Under the pieces are notes generated by a model. The model saw only the letters and a list, made by a program, of their open reading frames with translations. It was not told where the DNA came from and ran no database searches. Position numbers and translations under genes: made by a program. DNA of 64,000 bases from Pseudoxanthomonas sp. GM95 (GTDB lineage Bacteria; Pseudomonadota; Gammaproteobacteria; Xanthomonadales; Xanthomonadaceae), in assembly GCF_900109775.1 (NCBI RefSeq), contig NZ_FOAX01000001.1, positions 1,550,001 to 1,614,000 on the forward strand, read 5' to 3'. This document shows positions 27,197 through 34,981 of the stretch, piece by piece (within the stretch, counting starts at the first letter, position 1; each line of letters opens with the position of its first letter).

Positions 27197-28447
27197 GTGA
27201 CACTGTTTCGTCAAGAAGCGATAGATGCTCAGAAAATAGAAAAGTATGGTGAGATCAGCCTATCGCCTCCTCGAATTGGATGGCTATTTTTCACTCTCGC
27301 TTCGGGGCTGTTAATGGCCATACTCGCACTCGGCTATTTTGGTCGCTATGCAAAAACAGAAAATGTGTCTGGTAGGCTTATGCCTTCTTCAGGTCAATCG
27401 TCTATATTCGCAACGAATGCTCGCGGCGGCATCGTTACCTCTGTTCTCGTGCGAGAGGGCCAGATAGTAAAAAAGGGAGAACCAGTTATAAAGGTAACTC
27501 TGCAGCGAACAAGCGTAGCGTTGGGTGACACCGGCGAAATTATCTCTCAGCAACTTGAGAGGAAGTCTGCTGATTTGAGAGCTTCCATTGAGTCACAGAA
27601 AAATCTAGCTCTTCTCAGAGAGAAGGAGATGAAAGGCCGGATTGAGATCCTTGAACAACGAAAGCTAAGGTTTGATTCCCAAATCCGGACCCAAGAGCAG
27701 CGCTATTCTGCGGCTAAAGATATATATGAAGTATGGAGGATAAAGGCTGTTGATGTCATAAGCGGATATCAGCTATCACAACAGCACGACTCGGTACTTC
27801 AGCAACAATCCTTGGTGGAAAGTCTCAACGACCAGCGCCTTCAAGTGCTCGCAGATCTAGCGCAGACCCAAGCTGAACTTTCGCAGCTATCAACGAAGAC
27901 GAACGATCAGATTTCGTTAATTTCCGCACAGCTTGCTGATGTACAGAGCGCGAAAGCAGAGAATGAGCAGACTCGCGCTTTGATTATACGAGCACCAAAT
28001 GATGGCGTCGTAACTGGCCTGCTCGCGCACATTGGGCAGCCGATAAACGACACTCTGCCGCTAATGTCTATTCTTCCAGATGACGCCAAGCTTGTTGTAG
28101 AGCTGTGGGTGCCAAATCGCTCGGTGGGTCTTCTAAAGGCCGGGGATGACGTGGCAATTAGCTATGATGCATTCCCTTCAGATCGATATGGTTGGCAGCC
28201 AGGAAAAATTAAATCGATAACGAATGCGTCAATCTCTGCTGCCGAATTGACAAACTTTCTGGGCCATGAAGAAAAGGAAGGGGCATACCGCGTGCTTGTG
28301 CAGCCTTCTGTTTCTAGGCGCAATAAGTTTGGAAGCTCTCTTCTTAAACCAGGGATGACTCTATCGGCTAAGATTTCGGTCGAAAATCGGCGCCTCATTG
28401 AATGGGTTTTTAAGCCCCGTAGTGAAACAATTAATATTGTCGACTAA
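27197..28447 (+). CDS. HlyD-family periplasmic adaptor for peptide export
   Basis: A 416-residue membrane-fusion protein of the CvaA/HlyD type, linking the inner-membrane ABC exporter to an outer-membrane TolC-like channel. A short cytoplasmic N-terminus with FRQEAIDAQ, common in bacteriocin adaptors, is followed by one membrane helix (about 29-48). The lipoyl half-motif (ARGGIVTSVLVREGQIVKKGEP) comes next, then a long coiled coil (about 115-260), the second lipoyl half (IIRAPNDGVVTGLLAHIGQP) and a beta-barrel. The GTG start follows AGAGG by nine bases. It lies 12 bases upstream of the ABC gene. No outer-membrane channel gene is in the island. Confidence 0.88.
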   Translation: MTLFRQEAIDAQKIEKYGEISLSPPRIGWLFFTLASGLLMAILALGYFGRYAKTENVSGRLMPSSGQSSIFATNARGGIVTSVLVREGQIVKKGEPVIKVTLQRTSVALGDTGEIISQQLERKSADLRASIESQKNLALLREKEMKGRIEILEQRKLRFDSQIRTQEQRYSAAKDIYEVWRIKAVDVISGYQLSQQHDSVLQQQSLVESLNDQRLQVLADLAQTQAELSQLSTKTNDQISLISAQLADVQSAKAENEQTRALIIRAPNDGVVTGLLAHIGQPINDTLPLMSILPDDAKLVVELWVPNRSVGLLKAGDDVAISYDAFPSDRYGWQPGKIKSITNASISAAELTNFLGHEEKEGAYRVLVQPSVSRRNKFGSSLLKPGMTLSAKISVENRRLIEWVFKPRSETINIVD

Positions 28448-28459
28448 CAGGCGACACTG

Positions 28460-30559
28460 ATGATCAATGCAAGTTCTTTTGTACCCTGGGCGACAGGTAG
28501 TAAAGTGGAAATCATTATGCAGACTGAAGCAGCGGAGTGTGCGCTCGCTTGCATTGCAATGATCGCCAATTATCATGGAAGTAAAGTCGAGCTACGGGCT
28601 TTACGACGGCGCTTCAGTTCAACGCTCAGAGGAATGTCGCTCGATCGTGTTATGGATATATCAGGAAGCTTGAACTTCGACTGTCGAGCAATTCGAGCCG
28701 AACTGGACTACCTGGAAACCATCAACAATGGGCCAGCCATTTTACATTGGAACATGAACCACTTTGTTGTTCTCGCAGGAACGAAGTCCGGCAAGCTAAT
28801 TATAATGGATCCCGCACGCGGAGAGCGGCACATGTCGCTCTCTGAAGTTAGTAAGCATTTCACCGGTATACTTCTTGAGTTCAGCCCTGCGTCTTCTTTT
28901 AAAAGAATTGAGACTCGGGAGAAAATCCCATTATCGCAGTTGATCGGTAGAGTTTCGGGACTCAAGCGATCATTAGTTCAGGTTTTAGGCTTGGCGCTGG
29001 CCATCGAGGTGCTTGGCCTTTGCATTCCACTCCAGGCGCAGTGGACTATCGATCAATACAGCGTGCCAGGCTCGGCGCAGATTGTGACAATTGCTTCTAT
29101 ATTCATAGTAATAGTTGCCATACAAACTTCATTAAACGTGGCGCGTTCGTGGCTAATTAGTTGGATTGGTGTTAATATAAGTTCGCAGTGGATCACAAAT
29201 ATTTTTGGTCATTTGATGCGTTTGCCATTGGAGTTTTTTGAGAGAAGATACTTGGGCGATGTTCTCTCTAGATTCGATTCGATTCACAGCATTCAAGCGA
29301 CGTTAACTGGAAGCTTTGTCACCGTCTTTCTCGACGGTATTACTGGGACATTGGCATTGACGATGCTTTTTGTCTATAACAGAAATATGGCTTTGTGCGC
29401 AATCTTTGTTGCGGGCATGTACGGTATGAGTCGTATTTTGATGTTTAAAATGACGTGGAAGGCAAACGAAGAGCGGCTAATTTACCTCGCCCGGCAGCAA
29501 TCTGAGTTAATCGAGTCAGTCCGGGGAATACAGGCGATAAAGCTGGCGGGCCGCCATGCCGAAAGGCGTGCTCGCGTTGCGAATACCACTGTTGAAGCTG
29601 GGAAGCGGGACTTGATTTCGCAGCGAATCCAACTTGGATTTTCTGCAGCAAGCCAAGGTATTTTCTCGCTGCAACGAGTCTTCTTTTTATCCTTGGGTGC
29701 CTATTTAATTTCCGAGGCAGACCTGACTGCGGGCATGTTGGTTGCCACCCTCGCTTATGCAGACCAGTTCTCAGTGCGCGTTGGTGCACTCATAGACAAG
29801 CTCGCTGAGTTACGAATAATAAGACTTCATCTTGATCGAATTTCAGACATTGTAACAACAGAAGTAGAAGAGATCTCCCAGCATTCTGGTATTGATTTTG
29901 ATAGCCCACCAGAGATAAGTATTACAGGGCTAGGTTACCGCTACTCGGAATGGGATCCGTGGATATTTCGGGATCTCAGTTTTACGATCGAATCCGGTCA
30001 ATCCGTAGCGATCATTGGCGCGAGCGGCTGCGGAAAAACCACACTTGCAAAAATAATTTTGGGTTTGATTCCCGCCAAAGAGGGCGATGTTTTCATTGGA
30101 GGATTGAAGAGAAATAAAGGTGCTGGATCATTATCTGTTGGCGTTATCGCGGCAGTAATGCAGGATGACACATTATTTTCTGGAACTATCGCCGATAACG
30201 TTTCTTTTTTTGACCCCGAGTCAGATGTTGAGTCGATCAAAAGCGTTGCGCGAACCGCCGGAATCCATGATGAGATAGCTTTAATGCCAATGGGATACGA
30301 AACAATTGTCGGAGACATGGGGTCGACGCTCTCTGGCGGCCAAAAGCAACGAATACTTCTTGCTCGTGCACTTTATCAAAATCCGAAGGTTTTAGTTCTC
30401 GATGAGGCAACGAGTCATCTGGATAATATAAATGAAAGAATTTCGAACGCCGCGGTAGATTCCTTGAATATCACCAGAATAATTATCGCGCATCGGCTGG
30501 AAACGATTGCGATGGCTGATAGGGTCTACGATTTGGCTAAACAGCAGTGGGTCCGATAA
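28460..30559 (+). CDS. Peptidase C39-containing ABC exporter (PCAT)
   Basis: A 699-residue bifunctional exporter that cuts double-glycine leaders and pumps the core across the inner membrane. The N-terminal C39 protease has Cys27 in QTEAAECALACIA, His101 in NMNHFVVLAG and Asp117 in IIMDPARG, a complete Cys-His-Asp set. Six membrane helices span about 160-430. The nucleotide-binding domain has Walker A GASGCGKTT (from 520), signature LSGGQKQR (from 624), Walker B VLVLDEAT and the switch IIAHR. It resembles CvaB/RaxB-type transporters. It is the last gene of the island operon and fits the GG leader at 25716. Confidence 0.92.
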   Translation: MINASSFVPWATGSKVEIIMQTEAAECALACIAMIANYHGSKVELRALRRRFSSTLRGMSLDRVMDISGSLNFDCRAIRAELDYLETINNGPAILHWNMNHFVVLAGTKSGKLIIMDPARGERHMSLSEVSKHFTGILLEFSPASSFKRIETREKIPLSQLIGRVSGLKRSLVQVLGLALAIEVLGLCIPLQAQWTIDQYSVPGSAQIVTIASIFIVIVAIQTSLNVARSWLISWIGVNISSQWITNIFGHLMRLPLEFFERRYLGDVLSRFDSIHSIQATLTGSFVTVFLDGITGTLALTMLFVYNRNMALCAIFVAGMYGMSRILMFKMTWKANEERLIYLARQQSELIESVRGIQAIKLAGRHAERRARVANTTVEAGKRDLISQRIQLGFSAASQGIFSLQRVFFLSLGAYLISEADLTAGMLVATLAYADQFSVRVGALIDKLAELRIIRLHLDRISDIVTTEVEEISQHSGIDFDSPPEISITGLGYRYSEWDPWIFRDLSFTIESGQSVAIIGASGCGKTTLAKIILGLIPAKEGDVFIGGLKRNKGAGSLSVGVIAAVMQDDTLFSGTIADNVSFFDPESDVESIKSVARTAGIHDEIALMPMGYETIVGDMGSTLSGGQKQRILLARALYQNPKVLVLDEATSHLDNINERISNAAVDSLNITRIIIAHRLETIAMADRVYDLAKQQWVR

Positions 30560-30630
30560 ATAATCTTTCTAGCTATCAAGCCCCTTGTAGGATTGGGCTG
30601 TAGCTTTAGGGATGAGCTTTGGCGGTGCCG

Positions 30631-30840
30631 CCCACTCAATCATCTTTAGGTCATCTAAATTGTTGAATTCAAAGGTTCCTGTGATGACTGGTTAGGCTGC
30701 ATAACCGTCGAAACTACCGCCAAAGACAAGGGCAGTTAGATCAACAGTGGTGAACAGAGGTGTTCAACACTGTTCGGTCAGCGGGGCGCTGATCAATCAG
30801 CTTGGATGGTACACCACCGCGAACTTGATCGTAGGAATAG
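30631..30840. repeat. Right direct repeat bounding the peptide island
   Basis: This is the diverged second copy of 22821-23028, in the same orientation. The minus strand starts YSYDQVRGGVPSKLIDQ like the left copy but then runs out of frame to a stop, so it is a dead gene fragment. It lies between the exporter stop and the acetyltransferase stop. The rest of the 315-base gap holds only an imperfect hairpin near 30571-30605 that may end the exporter transcript. Confidence 0.75.
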
Positions 30841-30874
30841 CGATCCACGCTTGGGAGAATAAAAGCCCTTAGCA

Positions 30875-31351
30875 TCATCCAAGCGATAGCATGACCGTCA
30901 TGGAATGGATGGGCGATTCGATGAAGCCGTTCCTGAGATAGAAAGCCTTGGCTTCATCTCTGATCGCATGACATAGCAGCGCACGCGCACCAATGTTCTC
31001 GCGCGCCTGCAGGGTGCGCAGGACTGCATCCTTGAGCAGCCCGCGACCAATGCCTTGGCCGAGGTAATCCGCGTGTACGGCCAGGCGGCCGAGGACGATG
31101 ACCGAAGTCGGATCATGCATGTTGTGACGGATGTGCCCGGGCGCTTGTTCATGCGACACCGCGCCGGCGGCGAGCGCGTAGTAAGCGACGACACGTTGTC
31201 CTTCGTCGCACACGACAAAGCAGCGCGATGCGCCGGGCTCCTGGTTTTGGCACGCGCGCTCAATCAGCCATCGAGCGAGCCCCGGCGCAGTGCACTGAAA
31301 ATCATCCAATCTGTGCTCCGCTAAAAGCGGCGCAGGGCTGCTGAGCCGCAA
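30875..31351 (-). CDS. GNAT acetyltransferase toxin, TacT-like
   Basis: A 158-residue GNAT-fold acetyltransferase of the TacT/AtaT type, which blocks translation by acetylating charged tRNA. It reads LLAEHRLDDFQCTAPGLARWL near the start, VVAYYALAAGAV, then IVLGRLAVHADYLGQGIGRGLL with the acetyl-CoA loop GQGIGRG, RALLCHAIRDEAKAFYLRNGF with the conserved Tyr, and a short MTVMLSL end. Start is TTG, three bases after the stop of the DUF1778 antitoxin remnant, the usual antitoxin-toxin order. Because the antitoxin is beheaded, activity of this toxin needs explanation. Confidence 0.88.
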   Translation of the reverse strand: MRLSSPAPLLAEHRLDDFQCTAPGLARWLIERACQNQEPGASRCFVVCDEGQRVVAYYALAAGAVSHEQAPGHIRHNMHDPTSVIVLGRLAVHADYLGQGIGRGLLKDAVLRTLQARENIGARALLCHAIRDEAKAFYLRNGFIESPIHSMTVMLSLG

Positions 31352-31354
31352 GAC

Positions 31355-31570
31355 TCAGCGCTCCCAGGGCGAGGGAGTTTCCAGCAGGCGGCGGACCGCC
31401 TCGTTCTCGGCCAGCGGCGCGTCAAGCAATGCGTTGAAGCGCTGCAGATCCTGCCGGCTCAGCGAGAACTGGATCTGATTCGCCAAGACCTCGCGCGCCT
31501 TCTCGCACACCGTGCGAGCTATTTCGGCATTGTCCGCTTTCGGGAACCAGTCTCTCGCCCCTTGCGATCT
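31355..31570 (-). pseudogene. DUF1778 antitoxin, N-terminus lost
   Basis: An open frame of 71 codons after a TAA at 31571-31573. The C-terminal half is a clear DUF1778 antitoxin (ARTVCEKAREVLANQIQFSL then SRQDLQRFNALLDAPLAEN and a final LLETPSPWER). The N-terminal ribbon-helix-helix that binds DNA (about 35 residues) is absent and no start codon is present. The missing part coincides with the upstream region of the rightward DoxX-like gene at 31675, so a recombination junction near 31575 probably cut the gene. The toxin-neutralising tail is the part that remains. Confidence 0.75.
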
Positions 31571-31674
31571 TTATGCCCGCGGGCACCTCGGCAAGAATTT
31601 TCATCCCGTCAATGGCGCGCACATGTCGCCTTGGCAGACATCGCCGGTCCGCCATCCAAGATCAGGAGCAGTCC

Positions 31675-32046
31675 ATGCGCCGTCCTTCCCTCCCCGGCTT
31701 CCTTTCGTTGCTGCTTGCCGCTTTTCTCTTCTTCGGCGCCATCAACAACACGTTTCCGAGCGCGACGACCGTCGCTGACTACGTCCGATGGGGGTATCCG
31801 TCCTGGTTCCACTTTGTCACTGCCGCACTGGAGTTCAGCGCGGCGGCTTGCCTAATCGCCGCAGAGACGAGGATGGCAGGCGCCCTGATCGCGACCTTCG
31901 TAATGACAGCTGCTGCCGGCACCTTGATCTTCCATGGCAGCGGTCTGGGTGCGGCCCCCGCGATTGTCGCGCTCGGGCTTGCCTTGGCAATCGCATATAC
32001 GAGCACGCCTCGGCGCCACCCGACCCCAACCACAGAGTTGCTTTGA
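31675..32046 (+). CDS. DoxX-like membrane protein
   Basis: A 123-residue protein with four hydrophobic segments (FLSLLLAAFLFFGAINN, FHFVTAALEFSAAACLIA, GALIATFVMTAAAGTLI, IVALGLALAIAY), matching small DoxX-like proteins, whose function is unsettled. ATG follows AGGAG by seven bases. It lies 37 bases ahead of the NmrA-like reductase and is probably cotranscribed with it. It begins just beyond the broken antitoxin and marks the left end of the accessory module. Confidence 0.7.
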   Translation: MRRPSLPGFLSLLLAAFLFFGAINNTFPSATTVADYVRWGYPSWFHFVTAALEFSAAACLIAAETRMAGALIATFVMTAAAGTLIFHGSGLGAAPAIVALGLALAIAYTSTPRRHPTPTTELL

Positions 32047-32083
32047 CCGACCCCTTCTCCCAACCTGCCATCAAGGATCGAGC

Positions 32084-32911
32084 ATGTCATTGAATCTGAA
32101 AGTCGTCGTTCTGGGAGGCGGTGGCCTGATCGGTACGCGCGTGGTCAGCGCGCTGCAGGCAGCCGGCGCCCAGGTAATTGCTGCTTCTCGCCGTACCGGT
32201 GTGAACATCCTCACTGGCGAAGGGCTTGAGACCGCCCTCACTGGCGCGGACGTCGTCATCGACACCTCCGATGTTCCGTCCTTCGATCCCTCGTCGTTGG
32301 CCAGCTTCTTTGGTGATGCGGCAAAGCATGTTTACCAGGCCGAGCGCGCCGCTGGCGTCCGCCATCACATCTGCCTGTCCATCGTCGGCGTCGACCGGGT
32401 CAGGGGCAATCCCTACTTCGACGCCAAGCTCGGACAGGAAGATCTCGTACGCGCGTCCGGCGTGCCTTACACGATCGCGCGAGCGACCCAGTTCTTCGAA
32501 TTCATGCCCACGCTTGCGACCGGCTTTACCAAGGGTCTGATCACCCATCTGCCGAACGCACAATTTCAGCCGATCGCGGCCGACGACGTCGCCAAGGCAC
32601 TTGCGTCAATTGCTTTGAACGATCCGCATCACGGTGCGGTCACCATCGCCGGCAAGGAGCACGCGCCTTTCGAGTCGTGGTTCGCACGGCTCTTCACGGC
32701 CACCCGGGATCCTCGTCGTGCCATCGCCGATGTCGAAGCAACCTACTTTGGAGGCCCGCTGCAGGACGATTCGATCATCGCGGCGCATCCGGATTACACA
32801 GGTCACCTCGGGTTCGACGACTGGATCCTGACCGAGTCTGCCCAGCACGCGCTCAACCACGATCGGCATGCCGATGCGGTGTCGGAGATTAAGCGATCCA
32901 CCACGGCCTGA
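32084..32911 (+). CDS. NmrA-like NAD(P)-binding reductase, paralogue 1
   Basis: A 275-residue atypical SDR. The dinucleotide-binding GGGGLIGTRV is at about 11-20. The conserved ADVVIDTSDVPSF, HHICLSIVGVDRV, NPYFDAKLGQEDLVRASGVPYTIARATQFFEF and FQPIAADDVAKAL follow the NmrA/SDR_a5 plan, in which members act as quinone or flavin-linked reductases or NADP sensors. AAGGA precedes the ATG. The LysR gene at 32918-33859 is convergent with it, stop to stop. Two more relatives occur at 37223 and 50098. Confidence 0.85.
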   Translation: MSLNLKVVVLGGGGLIGTRVVSALQAAGAQVIAASRRTGVNILTGEGLETALTGADVVIDTSDVPSFDPSSLASFFGDAAKHVYQAERAAGVRHHICLSIVGVDRVRGNPYFDAKLGQEDLVRASGVPYTIARATQFFEFMPTLATGFTKGLITHLPNAQFQPIAADDVAKALASIALNDPHHGAVTIAGKEHAPFESWFARLFTATRDPRRAIADVEATYFGGPLQDDSIIAAHPDYTGHLGFDDWILTESAQHALNHDRHADAVSEIKRSTTA

Positions 32912-32917
32912 CCTCCC

Positions 32918-33859
32918 CTACTTCAGAACGAGTTCGGAGCCTAACGCCCTCAGTGCCTTGATGATCGCCTTGGTTCCTGCAGAGGGCGTCGGGCCCTGGT
33001 AGACCGCATGCATCTCTGCCTGCTTCCCGGTGCTGGAGACCACGCGATAACCGGGACAGATCCGGACCAGCCTGCCTTCATCGATCAGCGGCTGCGCCAC
33101 CCAACTGGCAAGTCGCGCAATGCCCTCCCCAGCAAGGAGCAGTTGCAATACGCCCGATCCAGAACTCACTCGGTGTGTGGCATCGATATGGACACGAACG
33201 ATCCCTCCCTCTCTTGTTCGGATCAGATGCCAGTCACGGAGCAGCCGAGGGCCGGTATGGATCAGGAAACGGTGGCCCCCCAACACGTCCGGCTGGGTGG
33301 GGCTGCCATGGGTCTCCACGTAATGCGGGCTCGCGCACAGAAAGCGGTCGTACTTCCACAGCGTCTGTCCGATCAGGTTGCTACTGAGCGGAAATGCGCC
33401 GCGAATGGCGAAGTCCATTCCCGACTGTGCGGGGTCAACAAAGGCATCAGTAAAGGTCACATCGAAATGCAGCCCTGGATGCTTCAGAGCCACACGCGCG
33501 AGCGCCTGCGGCAGCACATGCGCCTCCAGCAGCGATGGTGCCGAGAACCTGACCCACCCACTCAGGTCGGAGGCAGCCTGGCTCAGGGTCTCGCTCGCGC
33601 CAGACAATTGCCGCAGCGCAGACTTGGCGACCCGGTAGTAGGCCTCTCCTGCCGGCGTCAGCGAGACGCCGCGTTGGCTACGATTGACCAGCTGGTGTCC
33701 CACCACCGCTTCGACGCCCTGGATGGCACGGGTGACACCACTGGCACTCATCCCCGTGCTGCGTGCAGCTGCGACGTAGCTGAGCTTCTCGGCGACGGCA
33801 CAGAACGCTTCAAGATCGGCCAGTCGCAGTTGGTTGGAACGCAGGAGCTCGCGGGCCAT
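32918..33859 (-). CDS. LysR-family transcriptional regulator
   Basis: A 313-residue LysR regulator. The winged helix-turn-helix is in residues 12-70 (LADLEAFCAVAEKLSYVAAA, ASGVTRAIQGVEAVVGHQLV). The effector domain from about 98 is of the CrgA/PBP2_CrgA-like type (SGWVRFSAPSLLEAHVLPQAL). It is divergent from the dehydratase at 33949 across 89 bases that include an inverted repeat, so it most likely controls that gene and the reductase after it. No effector can be inferred. Confidence 0.88.
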   Translation of the reverse strand: MARELLRSNQLRLADLEAFCAVAEKLSYVAAARSTGMSASGVTRAIQGVEAVVGHQLVNRSQRGVSLTPAGEAYYRVAKSALRQLSGASETLSQAASDLSGWVRFSAPSLLEAHVLPQALARVALKHPGLHFDVTFTDAFVDPAQSGMDFAIRGAFPLSSNLIGQTLWKYDRFLCASPHYVETHGSPTQPDVLGGHRFLIHTGPRLLRDWHLIRTREGGIVRVHIDATHRVSSGSGVLQLLLAGEGIARLASWVAQPLIDEGRLVRICPGYRVVSSTGKQAEMHAVYQGPTPSAGTKAIIKALRALGSELVLK

Positions 33860-33871
33860 CTTTCATTTTCC

Positions 33872-33886
33872 GCAACACGATATTGC
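33872..33886. promoter_or_regulatory. LysR-type operator candidate
   Basis: GCAA-CACGATA-TTGC is a 4-7-4 inverted repeat centred in the 89-base divergent region between the LysR gene and the dehydratase gene, the usual place for a LysR recognition site (T-N11-A class spacing). Confidence 0.45.
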
Positions 33887-33948
33887 AACCATTCTAGGAG
33901 CAGTTGCCTATCGTTTCGGACATTCGCCCCCGCCCAGGAAATCAGCAG

Positions 33949-34920
33949 ATGAACCAGGCCTTGCACCGCGCTCCGACCTTCACCGACGTCCAAGCCGCCG
34001 CCTGGCGCATCGCGCCGTATGCCCACATCACCCCGGTGCTGACCTCGCGCACGCTCGATGCATTGACAGGCGCACAGCTGTTCTTGAAGGCGGAGCAGTT
34101 CCAGCGCGCGGGGGCCTTCAAGTTCAGAGGCGCCTGCAATGCCATCGCTTCGATGGATACCGAGGCGTTCCACGGCGTGCTCGCGTACTCGTCAGGCAAC
34201 CACGCCCAGGCCGTCGCCCTGGCCGCGCGCCTGCATGGCACCAAGGCCACGATCGTCATGCCCCAGGACGCACCCGCGGCCAAGGTCGCAGCCACTCGGG
34301 GTTACGGTGCGCAGATCGTGTTCTACGACCGCTACAACGAGAGCCGCGAGCAGATCGCAAGCCACCTGGCCGAGACCCATGGTTACGCCCTGATCCCGCC
34401 TTTCGACCATCCCTGGATCATCGCAGGACAAGGCACCTGTGCATTGGAGCTCTTCGATGAAGCCGGCCTCCTGGACGTGCTGATCGTTGGCTTGGGAGGC
34501 GGTGGACTGCTGGCGGGGAGCTGCCTGACCGCCAACGCCGTCAGACCGGAGTGCAAGCTGTATGGCGTGGAGCCGGAAGCAGGCAATGATGGCCAGCGCT
34601 CGTTGCGCAGCGGGCGTATCGTCTCGATCGATCCACCACGGTCCATCGCTGACGGCGCGATCGTGACGCAAGTCGGGCACCACACCTTCCCCATCATCCA
34701 GCGCAGCGTCGAAGACATCCTCACGGTCACCGACGAAGAGCTGGTCCAGGCAATGCGTTTCCTGGCCGAGCGCATGAAGCTGGTCGTCGAACCCACTGCC
34801 TGCCTGGGGCTTGCCGCCATTCTGAGCGGAAAGCTCGATGTGCGGGGCAAGCGCGTCGGATTGATCCTCAGTGGTGGCAACGTGGATTTGGGCGTGCTTG
34901 CTCGACTGTTGGGCGCGTAG
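33949..34920 (+). CDS. PLP-dependent threonine/hydroxyaspartate dehydratase-like enzyme
   Basis: A 323-residue fold-type II PLP enzyme of the serine racemase/threo-3-hydroxyaspartate dehydratase group. The PLP lysine is Lys58 in GAFKFRGACNA. The SSGNHAQAVALAA loop and the phosphate-binding GLGGGGLLAG are present, with the C-terminal LILSGGNVDL. It has no regulatory domain, which separates it from biosynthetic IlvA. ATG with AGGA nine bases upstream. The partner gene downstream is an ornithine-cyclodeaminase-family reductase, an association known from the beta-hydroxyaspartate cycle (BhcB with BhcD), so it may dehydrate 3-hydroxyaspartate to iminosuccinate; threonine or serine are alternatives. 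Confidence 0.82.
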   Translation: MNQALHRAPTFTDVQAAAWRIAPYAHITPVLTSRTLDALTGAQLFLKAEQFQRAGAFKFRGACNAIASMDTEAFHGVLAYSSGNHAQAVALAARLHGTKATIVMPQDAPAAKVAATRGYGAQIVFYDRYNESREQIASHLAETHGYALIPPFDHPWIIAGQGTCALELFDEAGLLDVLIVGLGGGGLLAGSCLTANAVRPECKLYGVEPEAGNDGQRSLRSGRIVSIDPPRSIADGAIVTQVGHHTFPIIQRSVEDILTVTDEELVQAMRFLAERMKLVVEPTACLGLAAILSGKLDVRGKRVGLILSGGNVDLGVLARLLGA

Positions 34921-34981
34921 CCGCTCGCCACCTGAGCAGGCCACCTTCTCCCTAAGGCCAATAACTGGCCAGGAACTGGAC

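Noticed and set aside
30570..30606. Hairpin after the exporter gene as a strong terminator
   Set aside because: The stem is interrupted and the loop long, without a T run; mentioned only as possible.
22821..30840. CRISPR array or transposon ends at the island borders
   Set aside because: Only two long diverged direct repeats exist; no spacer pattern, terminal inverted repeats, integrase or transposase frame is visible.
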